Origin: JAXGPP01 sp964436865
Lineage (GTDB): Bacteria; Planctomycetota; Planctomycetia; Pirellulales; Thermoguttaceae
Direction of reading: 5' to 3'
NCBI GenBank assembly: GCA_964436865.1
Contig: CAYTFK010000087.1
Coordinates: 1 to 21,175 of the forward strand
DNA length: 21,175 nucleotides
Made by a program: the position numbers and the translations under genes
Notes under the pieces: model-generated
Databases searched by the model: none
What the model saw: only the letters and a program-made list of their open reading frames with translations
What the model was told of the DNA's origin: nothing
Shown: positions 9,201 to 19,591 of the stretch, piece by piece
Numbering within the stretch: position 1 is the first letter of the stretch
Layout of the letters: the number at the start of each line of letters is the position of its first letter

Positions 9201-9963
9201 CGGCGACGAACTCCGCAGCGGCGTGCTCCAGATGGTCAAGGTCTACATCGCCGCCAAACGGGTGATCTCGGTGGGCGACAAGATGGCCGGACGCCACGGC
9301 AACAAGGGCGTCATCGCCAAGATCCTGCCCCAGGAGGACATGCCCTTCCTGCCCGACGGCACGCCGGTGCAGATCATGCTCAACCCGCTCGGCGTGCCCA
9401 GCCGTATGAACGTGGGCCAGATCCTCGAGACCCACCTCGGCTGGGCCGGCGCGAAACTTGGCTTCCAGGCCCTCACCCCCGTGTTCAACGGGGCGGACGA
9501 GCACGAAATCAATACCTGCCTGAACGAGGCCGGATTGCCCAAGCACGGCAAGGTCCGCCTGATGGACGGCCGCACCGGCGAACCGTTCGAGCAGGAGACC
9601 ACGGTGGGCTATATCTACATGCTCAAGCTCCACCACCTGGTCGACGACAAGGTGCATGCCCGCTCGACGGGGCCCTATTCGCTCATCACCCAACAGCCGC
9701 TGGGGGGCAAGGCCCGCTTTGGCGGGCAGCGGTTCGGGGAAATGGAAGTGTGGGCGCTGGAAGCCTACGGCGCCGCCTACATTCTCCAGGAGCTGTTGAC
9801 CGTCAAGAGCGACGACGTCGAGGGCCGGACCAAGATCTACGAGTCGATGGTCAAGGGCGAAAACACGCTCGAGGCCGGCACCCCTGCAAGTTTCGAGGTG
9901 CTGACCAACGAGATCCGCGGCCTGGCGCTCAACATGCAGTTGGAGAAGGGAACGCCGGTTTAG
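6238..9963 (+). CDS. rpoB: RNA polymerase subunit beta
   Basis: The beta subunit forms one pincer and much of the active site of RNA polymerase. The product is 1241 aa (E. coli 1342; the length is normal for phyla lacking the large lineage insertions). The ATG at 6238 has GAGGA 10 nt upstream. The rifampicin pocket spans about residues 453-520: FFGRGELSQVVDQTNPLSML, then HERRLSALGPGG and CPIETPEGTNIGLIS. The D516, H526, R529 and S531 equivalents are kept, while the Q510 equivalent is Glu458. The active-site DKMAGRHGNKG is at 1014-1024, and the C-terminus SFEVLTNEIRGLALNMQLEK is typical. A charged, coiled-coil-like segment lies at about 870-995. It is separated from rpoC by 220 nt, much more than usual. 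Confidence 0.98.
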   Translation: MATTAQRRLQPAQVRHFGARQMPHAIPDLTKIQTESYANFLQYETPWQKRKDQGLEGVLREIFPIESYDKSLRLEYLRYELGKPRYEPDECRQLRLTYGRPFKVWLRLTKEQPVEEEVYLGDIPIMLGGGEFIINGAERVVVSQLHRSPGIDFVSETEGGERRLHSCRIIPERGSWIEMNVTRKEALSVRIDQSGKFSAMTLLRAMDPKYSQDVDILRAFYETKRVKVVDGRSAAALEGKIAVGDVVYPAESERAGEIIVESGQRVTKNAAELITTSGLKEVELMDAAKNPLILNSLADDPTASHEEALLRIYQRLRPGNPPQLEKAKALFAEKFYDTNRYRLGRVGRFRINRKLKLNVPEEEMTLRPDDLIAAMSYLLRLRSDDPSAEVDDIDHLGNRRLRTIDELACDELRKGFLKLRRTVQERMSLKDAADMTPRNLVNPKSVSAAIDYFFGRGELSQVVDQTNPLSMLTHERRLSALGPGGLNRKRAGFEVRDVHISHYGRICPIETPEGTNIGLISSLAIFASVDEYGFLVTPYQVVKDGKLTDEIRWLRADEEHEAYLAPADARIQDNKLVGDTIIARHYGDFVITAPSKIQYMDVAANQMVSVSAGLIPFLEHDDANRALMGSNMQRQAVPLLISEPPIVATGLEKEAARNSSMIIRARRAGKVSYVDARRIEIGSDVYHLRKFVGLNERTCQNQKPIIKLGQKVEKGEILADGASTYHGELALGRNVLAAFMAWDGFNFEDAIIISEELVHNDTYTSIHIEEFDIEIRETKLGREEFTRDIPNVSEKALRNLDESGIVRVGTYVRPGDILVGKVSPKSKTELTPEEKLLHAIFGRAGEDVKNDSLEVPSGIEGIVIDTQKFSRRMSLSEEERKEFERQLKEVETQGNEKIAKAFGEMIQALKDLLKKELVDEDGNPLVQEQEYSYIAEQAQRFRLDRQLERLDVRSPAKKTDAEKTFQQMWPAVEAAIDDRDRRLNSMKRGDELRSGVLQMVKVYIAAKRVISVGDKMAGRHGNKGVIAKILPQEDMPFLPDGTPVQIMLNPLGVPSRMNVGQILETHLGWAGAKLGFQALTPVFNGADEHEINTCLNEAGLPKHGKVRLMDGRTGEPFEQETTVGYIYMLKLHHLVDDKVHARSTGPYSLITQQPLGGKARFGGQRFGEMEVWALEAYGAAYILQELLTVKSDDVEGRTKIYESMVKGENTLEAGTPASFEVLTNEIRGLALNMQLEKGTPV

Positions 9964-10001
9964 CCGTCTGCCGGCAGCCGGAACACCAGCGGTTCGAAAT
10001 C

Positions 10002-10082
10002 CCAATGACCAAGCACCAATGACCAATGCCTGAGAACCAAGCCCTGATTTCGACCTATCGGTCATTGGTGCTTGGTCATTGG
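10002..10082. repeat. 23-nt perfect inverted repeat between rpoB and rpoC
   Basis: Positions 10002-10024 and 10060-10082 are perfect reverse complements over 23 nt, separated by a 35-nt spacer. The arms are built from the short unit AATGACCAA (left) / TTGGTCATT (right), which recurs within each arm. The element is much more AT-rich than its surroundings and lies wholly in the spacer. The segment CGAAATC (9995-10001) just outside the left arm also has its complement GATTTCG inside the loop (10046-10052), so a competing fold is possible. The look is that of a dispersed palindromic element inserted in the rpoBC operon. Confidence 0.85.
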
Positions 10083-10094
10083 TCATTTGCCCAC

Positions 10095-10133
10095 GGCGGT
10101 CCGTCTGCGGAGCGCAGCGCAGCAGGGTCCGCC
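10095..10133 (+). other. Hairpin upstream of rpoC
   Basis: GGCGG (10095-10099) pairs with CCGCC (10129-10133). After a T-T mismatch, CC (10101-10102) pairs with GG (10126-10127). Inside, CTGCG (10105-10109) pairs with CGCAG (10118-10122). It lies between the long inverted repeat and the rpoC ribosome-binding site AAGGAG (10170-10175). There is no T tract. A self-complementary TGTATACA follows at 10136-10143. Confidence 0.4.
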
Positions 10134-10183
10134 ACTGTATACACCGAAGAAGAAGAGTCCTCTCCGCATAAGGAGTGCCTGAA

Positions 10184-14521
<4,338 letters not shown>

Positions 14522-14615
14522 CCCAGCCTATCTCTATCGCCAGTTGATGGAGAAGTTCGACGCCGCATTGGTTCTGGCCGAACGGGGCGGGGATCAGGGA
14601 CATGGCACCCAGCAC

Positions 14616-15860
14616 CTACCGCGGGGCTGTGAGGGTGTTGGGACGGGTCCAGCGGATGCGGGCGAGGAGCAGATCGCCGCGGATGCCGTTTTTGGGCTGC
14701 CATTCGCCGACGGTTACCCAGGACTCATCGGGGCTGGCGTTGGTTGTATGGAAGTTGCCCATGAGGGCTACCCGGTCGGGATCATTGACGCCGTCGCCTA
14801 CCAGCGGCAGCACGATGCGCTCCGTGTCGCGGCGGAGGCAAAGCCGCTCGGTGTCGACCTGGGCCATCCAGAGCGGCGAACGCCAGCGGATGACGTTCGT
14901 GTTGCTGGCGTCTTTGCGGGTGTAGACAAGCCAGAGCGCGTCGGAGTGGGCGAGCCAGTGCTGCTGGGTCGTGGAAAGGGTGAGCGGCTGGCCGTCGTCC
15001 CAGGCCCATGGCCGTTTCGGCGACCAGCGCAAGCCGTCGTCGCCAGCGGCCACATAGCCGCGGTTGTCCTCGGCCCGCATTGTGAGGAAGAGCCGGCCCC
15101 GGTAGGCGACCAGTGACGGTTCCAACAGGCCGCGGCCCTGGTCGTGCGGGATCTCCTCCCCCACGCGCCGGACGGCGAGCGTGTCGCCGTCGAACGAGCA
15201 GATCACGCTGGATACCGATCGCGGCCGGCTTTTGACTGCGGTATGGGTGAACGCCATGAGTATGTCGCCATCCGGCAATACGACTCGCTGCCCGCAGTTG
15301 TTGGTGTAAATATACGCCCCGCGCGGGTCGGCCCACTCGAGCTTGCGGCGCGGTCCCCACTGGCCGTTGCGCCACACGGCGTAGACCGGCCAGCGGGGCG
15401 GCTGATTAGTGGAGAAGGTCGGCCCGGAGTAGAACACGTTGTGCCCCAGCGCCAGGACCGTCTTCGACGCCGGATGCCACTCGGGCACGACGTCGCAGAC
15501 GCCCTCCTCCGAGCCATCAGAGAGCTTCACGCGGCCGAGCGGCGGCACCGGCGCGGGCTCGCTCCACGTGCGGCCCAGATCGGCCGATATCATCCAGTGC
15601 ACCGGCCCGAAGTAGTCGGAGCCGGCAATTGTCTGGAGCGTCATGAAGGCGGTTGGCCCGGAGTCTCCTGGGATCATGCATGCCCGGGGATGAAACCAGG
15701 TTGGCCCGCTCCCGTCGCGGCCACGGCGCAAGGTGACCTTTTCGATGCCGGCGATAAGGTCGCCGTCTTCCGCGGCGCTGACACGGGCCAGTGCCGCACC
15801 GACCAGGCTGGTGCCTGCAACACAAAGAAAACGCCGCCGGGTTGCCTTAAGTGGCTTCAT
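14616..15860 (-). CDS. Tat-exported BNR/sialidase-like protein
   Basis: The product is 414 aa. The N-terminus has a twin-arginine signal (KATRRRFLCVAGTSLVGAAL, residues 5-24), then a probable cleavage after RVSAA near residue 30, so the protein is probably exported folded through Tat. The body looks like a six-bladed beta-propeller of the sialidase/BNR kind: an Asp-box ISADLGRTW at residues 91-99, a second degenerate one at AGDDGLRW (272-279), and blade-like repeats throughout (RVVLPDGDILMAF; EPSLVAYRGRLFLTMRAED). I cannot identify the full arginine triad of true sialidases, so the substrate is unknown; it may be another exo-glycosidase or a carbohydrate-binding protein. It lies 37 nt behind the GH120 gene on the same strand, which suggests one operon acting on plant- or algal-type glycans. 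Confidence 0.8.
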   Translation of the reverse strand: MKPLKATRRRFLCVAGTSLVGAALARVSAAEDGDLIAGIEKVTLRRGRDGSGPTWFHPRACMIPGDSGPTAFMTLQTIAGSDYFGPVHWMISADLGRTWSEPAPVPPLGRVKLSDGSEEGVCDVVPEWHPASKTVLALGHNVFYSGPTFSTNQPPRWPVYAVWRNGQWGPRRKLEWADPRGAYIYTNNCGQRVVLPDGDILMAFTHTAVKSRPRSVSSVICSFDGDTLAVRRVGEEIPHDQGRGLLEPSLVAYRGRLFLTMRAEDNRGYVAAGDDGLRWSPKRPWAWDDGQPLTLSTTQQHWLAHSDALWLVYTRKDASNTNVIRWRSPLWMAQVDTERLCLRRDTERIVLPLVGDGVNDPDRVALMGNFHTTNASPDESWVTVGEWQPKNGIRGDLLLARIRWTRPNTLTAPR

Positions 15861-15876
15861 GTTGGCTGACCGATAT

Positions 15877-15890
15877 CTGGAAGTTTCCAG
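15877..15890. repeat. Short dyad between the two minus-strand genes
   Basis: CTGGAA-GT-TTCCAG forms 6-bp inverted arms around two bases, inside the 37-nt gap between the GH120 and BNR genes. It could be an operator-like dyad or chance. The loop is too small for a stable RNA hairpin unless the inner pairs open. Confidence 0.3.
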
Positions 15891-15897
15891 TCCCGCG

Positions 15898-17790
15898 CTA
15901 CCACACCTTGAGCTTCAGCGAGCCGTCTCCCGGTTTCTCGAACGGGCCGGGGGTGGGGATCCCACTGCGTTCGTTGCCAAAGTAATCGCCGTTGACTACC
16001 AAGCGCGAGCCGTCGGGATTCTCGTAGCCCAGGCCCGGGATCTTCGCCTTGCCCAGCAGTTGACTCGTCACCAGCGGCGTGGCGACCTCGTCGAGCCCCG
16101 GTTCCACCTCCGCCTGCAAATAGAACGCCCCACCCTCCTCGGAGAGCTTCAGTTGCGGATCAACATCGTCCTGGACGACCGGGTTGTCTTCCTCCGCGTA
16201 CGGCCGCGCTCCACGCAGATACACGTTGCCGCCGGCCAGCACCGGGAACTCGCGGGTGTTGTAGACCCACAACCCATAACCATCGACCGCTTTGAAGTCT
16301 TTCGCGGCCGGCGCAGCCGCGGCGGCGGGGGCCTGGCCGTTGCCGATGAAGATGTTGTTGAAGAAGCGGTTGTCTCCGCCTTTGATGTTGGTGAGGCCGG
16401 CCACTTCGGTCGAGTGGGGCTTGTGATACGGGGTCTCGCGGCTGAGCTCAGGCCGGCTGATGATCCGCCCGGTCCACAGGTTGTGGACAAACGCGCCCCC
16501 TTCGGACATGTCGAGCATGCTGACCGGCGAGAGGAAGATGTTGTTGTCGACCAGAAATGGCCCGTGATCCACTTCGACGAACAGGTCTTCGCTCGCGTTT
16601 TCGTGGAACAGGTTCCTCGCCACCCGGGTGCCCTGCGCCATCCAGTCGAGCCACAGTCCGCGGCAGGTGCGGTAGATGTGGTTATTGCTGATCTCGACGT
16701 CGATTGCGCCGTGCAGCTTGATGCCGGCCATCTCGGCGCCGGTGAAGGCCCGGCGGACGTGGATGTCGTGGATCGTGTTGCCGGTGATGACACTGAAGAT
16801 CGGCCCCAGGCTGCCGACAACACCCGTCTGCTCGCAGTGCGAGATCGTGTTGTTGCGGACGATGTGGTGGCCGATCGTCTCCTTGTTCCAGCCGTTCTCC
16901 AGCGCCCGCTCGATCGTCTTGACGTAGCCTTCGGCCGTGTTGGCTGAGGTGTTGTCCCACTGATCGCCATATTTCCCCAGCGCCACACCGGAACAGACCG
17001 AGTGGCTGATCACGTTGTTCTCGATGATCCAGCCTTTGCTCCAGTGCGTGCCGACGAGCCCGATCTGCTCGGCGGTGGGCGGCGCCCAGGGAGTAGCCGC
17101 CTGGCGGAGCGTGAAGCCGCGGAGCGTGATGTAGTTCACCCCTGGCTTTTCAGGGTAGAAGACGGTGCGACGGACGTTGATCTCCACCAGTTGCGCGTTG
17201 GGGTCGGCGCCCTTGAACTGGGCCCAGATCGTGGTGCTGTCGTTTTCCACGCGGCCAAACCAGAGCGGGGTTTCGCCCGCCGGTTTCATCACATCGTCGA
17301 GCGCGGCCGCCTCGGCCAGCCATTGGCCGTTGAGGTAGACGGCGCCTGTATGGTGCTCGCGTCCCTTGGGATTGAACCAGTCGCCGCGGATCAGGTCGCT
17401 GTAGGGATTGAAATCGCCGAAGAACGAATTGGGGAGCGTCACTTTCCAGACGTCTCCCTCAACCCTGGTCCAGCCATTGACGACCTCCGAACCCTTGATC
17501 TCGACCGTTTCTCCCGGCGCGGCCTGGTAGGTGATCCGCTCGGCGTCGGACCGGCCGCCGCGCGGCGGCGCGATCCGCTCGCGATAGACGCCCTCGTGCA
17601 CGGTGATTACATCGCCCGGTTGGGCGAGATCGGCGGCCCGCTGAATCGTGCGGAGGGGCGCCGCCAGCGTGCCGGGATTGTCATCCTTCCCGGTGGTGGC
17701 GACGTGCAGTTCTGCGGCCCGCATTTCGCAGGGCGGCATCGCCAGCAGTGCGGCGCAAACGAGCAGAGCAAACCTGGTGACGTGGTACAT
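15898..17790 (-). CDS. Secreted GH120-type beta-xylosidase
   Basis: The product is 630 aa and is a right-handed parallel beta-helix. From memory it follows the GH120 beta-xylosidase XylC of Thermoanaerobacterium almost end to end. Shared stretches include VHEGVYRE, GSEVVNGWTRVEGDVW, LPNSFFGDFNPY, AATPWAPPTA, WSKGWIIENN, the PHSTEVAG region and the last residues KVW. GH120 releases xylose from xylo-oligosaccharides. The reported nucleophile Asp and acid/base Glu correspond to D382 in GLWLDWMAQGTR and E406 in DLFVEVDHGP; both are present. The start at 17790 gives a signal peptide (FALLVCAALLAMPP, cleavage near RAA/ELHV at 26) and has AGGGAA upstream; an in-frame start 33 codons earlier lacks these. 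The Ala/Pro-rich stretch at 487-497 is a local insertion. It heads a probable two-gene operon with the BNR protein. Confidence 0.88.
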   Translation of the reverse strand: MYHVTRFALLVCAALLAMPPCEMRAAELHVATTGKDDNPGTLAAPLRTIQRAADLAQPGDVITVHEGVYRERIAPPRGGRSDAERITYQAAPGETVEIKGSEVVNGWTRVEGDVWKVTLPNSFFGDFNPYSDLIRGDWFNPKGREHHTGAVYLNGQWLAEAAALDDVMKPAGETPLWFGRVENDSTTIWAQFKGADPNAQLVEINVRRTVFYPEKPGVNYITLRGFTLRQAATPWAPPTAEQIGLVGTHWSKGWIIENNVISHSVCSGVALGKYGDQWDNTSANTAEGYVKTIERALENGWNKETIGHHIVRNNTISHCEQTGVVGSLGPIFSVITGNTIHDIHVRRAFTGAEMAGIKLHGAIDVEISNNHIYRTCRGLWLDWMAQGTRVARNLFHENASEDLFVEVDHGPFLVDNNIFLSPVSMLDMSEGGAFVHNLWTGRIISRPELSRETPYHKPHSTEVAGLTNIKGGDNRFFNNIFIGNGQAPAAAAAPAAKDFKAVDGYGLWVYNTREFPVLAGGNVYLRGARPYAEEDNPVVQDDVDPQLKLSEEGGAFYLQAEVEPGLDEVATPLVTSQLLGKAKIPGLGYENPDGSRLVVNGDYFGNERSGIPTPGPFEKPGDGSLKLKVW

Positions 17791-17825
17791 GGCAAAATTC
17801 CCTGTGGCGTGAGCCCGAGTGGCCA

Positions 17826-17842
17826 GGCGGCGCCGTGCCGCC
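17826..17842 (-). other. GC-rich hairpin in the GH120 leader
   Basis: GGCGGC (17826-17831) and GCCGCC (17837-17842) form a 6-bp stem with a 5-nt loop. It would lie in the 5' untranslated RNA of the GH120 gene, between the predicted promoter and the ribosome-binding site. Confidence 0.35.
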
Positions 17843-17861
17843 GACCGACTCAGCAGGCCCC

Positions 17862-17889
17862 ATTCTAATGGCGACGCGTGGCGTGTCAA
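17862..17889 (-). promoter_or_regulatory. Sigma-70-type promoter for the GH120 gene
   Basis: Read on the minus strand, a perfect TTGACA (17884-17889) is followed after 16 nt by TAGAAT (17862-17867), which matches TATAAT at five of six positions. Transcription would start near 17855, giving a leader of about 65 nt before the ATG at 17790. It is the best promoter match I found in the window, and it lies in the divergent spacer shared with the kinase gene. Confidence 0.65.
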
Positions 17890-18001
17890 AATGACGCTGG
17901 TTCGAGCGGGTGGGGCTTGGCGAACGGGGTGGCGAGGGCGATAACTGGAGTATCCCTTCGCTGGCTCTCAGACTGATCGTGGCAAGATTCGGAGTCCCGG
18001 C

Positions 18002-19567
18002 ATGTCGGTCGATCCTTACCTGCGGCTACCCGGCGTCGGCCGGTGCGAACTCATCTCGCGGATCGGCGAGGGGGGCATGGGGGTCGTCTATCGCGGCCGG
18101 CACTGCGACCTCGATCTTGACGTGGCGGTGAAGTTCCTGCATGCGCATCTGGCCGACAAGCCCGGCATTTCCGACCGGTTTCTCCGCGAGGCGCGATTGG
18201 CCGCCCGTCTGAATTCACCGGCCATTGTCCGCGTTTTCGACTGCGGCGAGGCCGACGGCCACTATTACATCGTGATGGAGTTCGTCGACGGCCAGACGCT
18301 GGCGGCGCATCTTCGCGAGCGCCGCACCACACCCGTCGGACGCGCCGTCGAGATCGCCGAAACAGTTGCCCGCGCGCTCGGCGAGTCGCTCGACCAGATC
18401 GGCATGATCCACCGCGACATCAAGCCGGCCAATATCCTGCTGACGTCGAGCGGCCAGGTGAAGCTCGCTGATCTGGGGCTGGCGAAGCTCGTGGCTGGTG
18501 AAGCGACGACGACCTATACATTGGCTGGCACCGCTCTCGGGACGCCCAGCTACATGTCGCCCGAGCAGTTTGCCGACGCCAGCCGCGTCGATCACCGGGC
18601 CGACATCTTCTCACTCGGATCAACCCTCTACCACATGCTCGCGGGCCAGCCGCCGTTTCGCGGCGATTCGTTCTTCGAGGTGCTCAAGCAGGTTGAAGAA
18701 GTGGAACCCGATCCGCTGCCGGCCCATGTCCCCGACGAAGTGCGGGGCATCGTCGCGCGGATGATGGCCAAGCGGCCCGAGGAACGGTTTCAGACCTATG
18801 GCGAGTTGGTTGATGCCCTGCGGTATGCCCAACAATCGCTGGGCGAGACCGAGGAACACGTGGCCCGCGGCATTGCCGCCGCGACGCAGACCGCCGCGCC
18901 GCCGCATGATTCAACCATCATTCCGCGGCTGAAGGCTGGCGGACAGGCGGTGCGGCCCGCGGTGCCCACCGAAAACCGCGTGCTGCTGGTGGTCGATGTC
19001 CAGAACGACTTCTGCCCCAACGGAGCGCTGGCTGTCGCCGGAGGCGACGAAGTCGTGCCGGTGATCAACAAGCTCTCGCGGCGATTCGCGCACGTCATTC
19101 TCACCCAGGACTGGCACTCCGAAGATCACCTGTCGTTCGCCTCTTCGCACCCGGGCAAGAAGCCGCTCGAGCGAATCAGGTTGCCGTACGGCGATCAGAT
19201 CCTCTGGCCCGACCACTGCATCGCGGGGACAGCCGGCGCGGAGTTCCATCCGCAGCTCGATGTCGCTCACTGCGAATTGGTGATCCGCAAAGGGTTTCAC
19301 CGCGAGATCGATTCCTATTCGGCATTCTTCGAGAACGACCGGCAGACGCCGACGGGGCTGGCTGGCTACCTGCGCGAGCGCGGGCTGACGCGGCTGTTTC
19401 TGGTCGGCCTGGCGACCGACTTCTGCGTGGCCTACTCGGCGCTCGACGCGCGGCGGCTGGGATTTGAAGTCACCGTGATCGAGGCTGGATGCCGGGGCAT
19501 CGACGTCGGCGGATCGCTGGAGGCGGCGTGGAAGCAGATGGAAGAAGCGGGCGTCGTCCGGGCGTGA
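18002..19567 (+). CDS. Hanks-type Ser/Thr kinase fused to nicotinamidase
   Basis: The product is 521 aa with two full enzyme domains. Residues about 16-275 are a protein kinase: glycine loop GEGGMG (22-27), Lys44 in VAVK, Glu63 in the C helix, HRDIKPANIL (137-146), DLG (157-159, a common variant of DFG), a Thr-rich activation loop (167-181) and SPE (186-188). Residues about 325-520 are a PncA-type nicotinamidase, which deamidates nicotinamide to nicotinate for NAD salvage. Catalytic D332 (DVQNDF), K430 (RKGF) and C475 (ATDFC) are present, as are the metal ligands D370 and H372 (TQDWH) and H405 (WPDHC), and DSYSAFF. The linker (about 280-324) is Ala/Pro-rich. I see no membrane helix or PASTA-like sensor, so the protein should be cytoplasmic. 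The ATG at 18002 has GGAG at 17991-17994. The frame is open throughout; an internal GTG at 18962 lacks a clear ribosome-binding site. Confidence 0.93.
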   Translation: MSVDPYLRLPGVGRCELISRIGEGGMGVVYRGRHCDLDLDVAVKFLHAHLADKPGISDRFLREARLAARLNSPAIVRVFDCGEADGHYYIVMEFVDGQTLAAHLRERRTTPVGRAVEIAETVARALGESLDQIGMIHRDIKPANILLTSSGQVKLADLGLAKLVAGEATTTYTLAGTALGTPSYMSPEQFADASRVDHRADIFSLGSTLYHMLAGQPPFRGDSFFEVLKQVEEVEPDPLPAHVPDEVRGIVARMMAKRPEERFQTYGELVDALRYAQQSLGETEEHVARGIAAATQTAAPPHDSTIIPRLKAGGQAVRPAVPTENRVLLVVDVQNDFCPNGALAVAGGDEVVPVINKLSRRFAHVILTQDWHSEDHLSFASSHPGKKPLERIRLPYGDQILWPDHCIAGTAGAEFHPQLDVAHCELVIRKGFHREIDSYSAFFENDRQTPTGLAGYLRERGLTRLFLVGLATDFCVAYSALDARRLGFEVTVIEAGCRGIDVGGSLEAAWKQMEEAGVVRA

Positions 19568-19591
19568 GCGGGCGGTCTTATATGCCACGAC

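Noticed and set aside
10002..10082. CRISPR array or IS terminal repeats
   Set aside because: The units are inverted rather than regularly spaced direct repeats, there are no spacers, and there is no transposase or room for one.
6154..10086. A 1310-codon open frame on the minus strand, antisense to rpoB
   Set aside because: It mirrors rpoB codon structure in GC-rich DNA, has no ribosome-binding site or recognisable domain, and extends through the inverted repeat. Shadow frame.
14522..14615. Intrinsic terminator after rpoC
   Set aside because: I looked for a stem followed by T residues in the convergent 94-nt gap and found none.
18962..19567. Separate pncA gene inside the kinase frame
   Set aside because: The GTG at 18962 has no obvious ribosome-binding site and the frame is continuous with the kinase; the fusion is the simpler reading.
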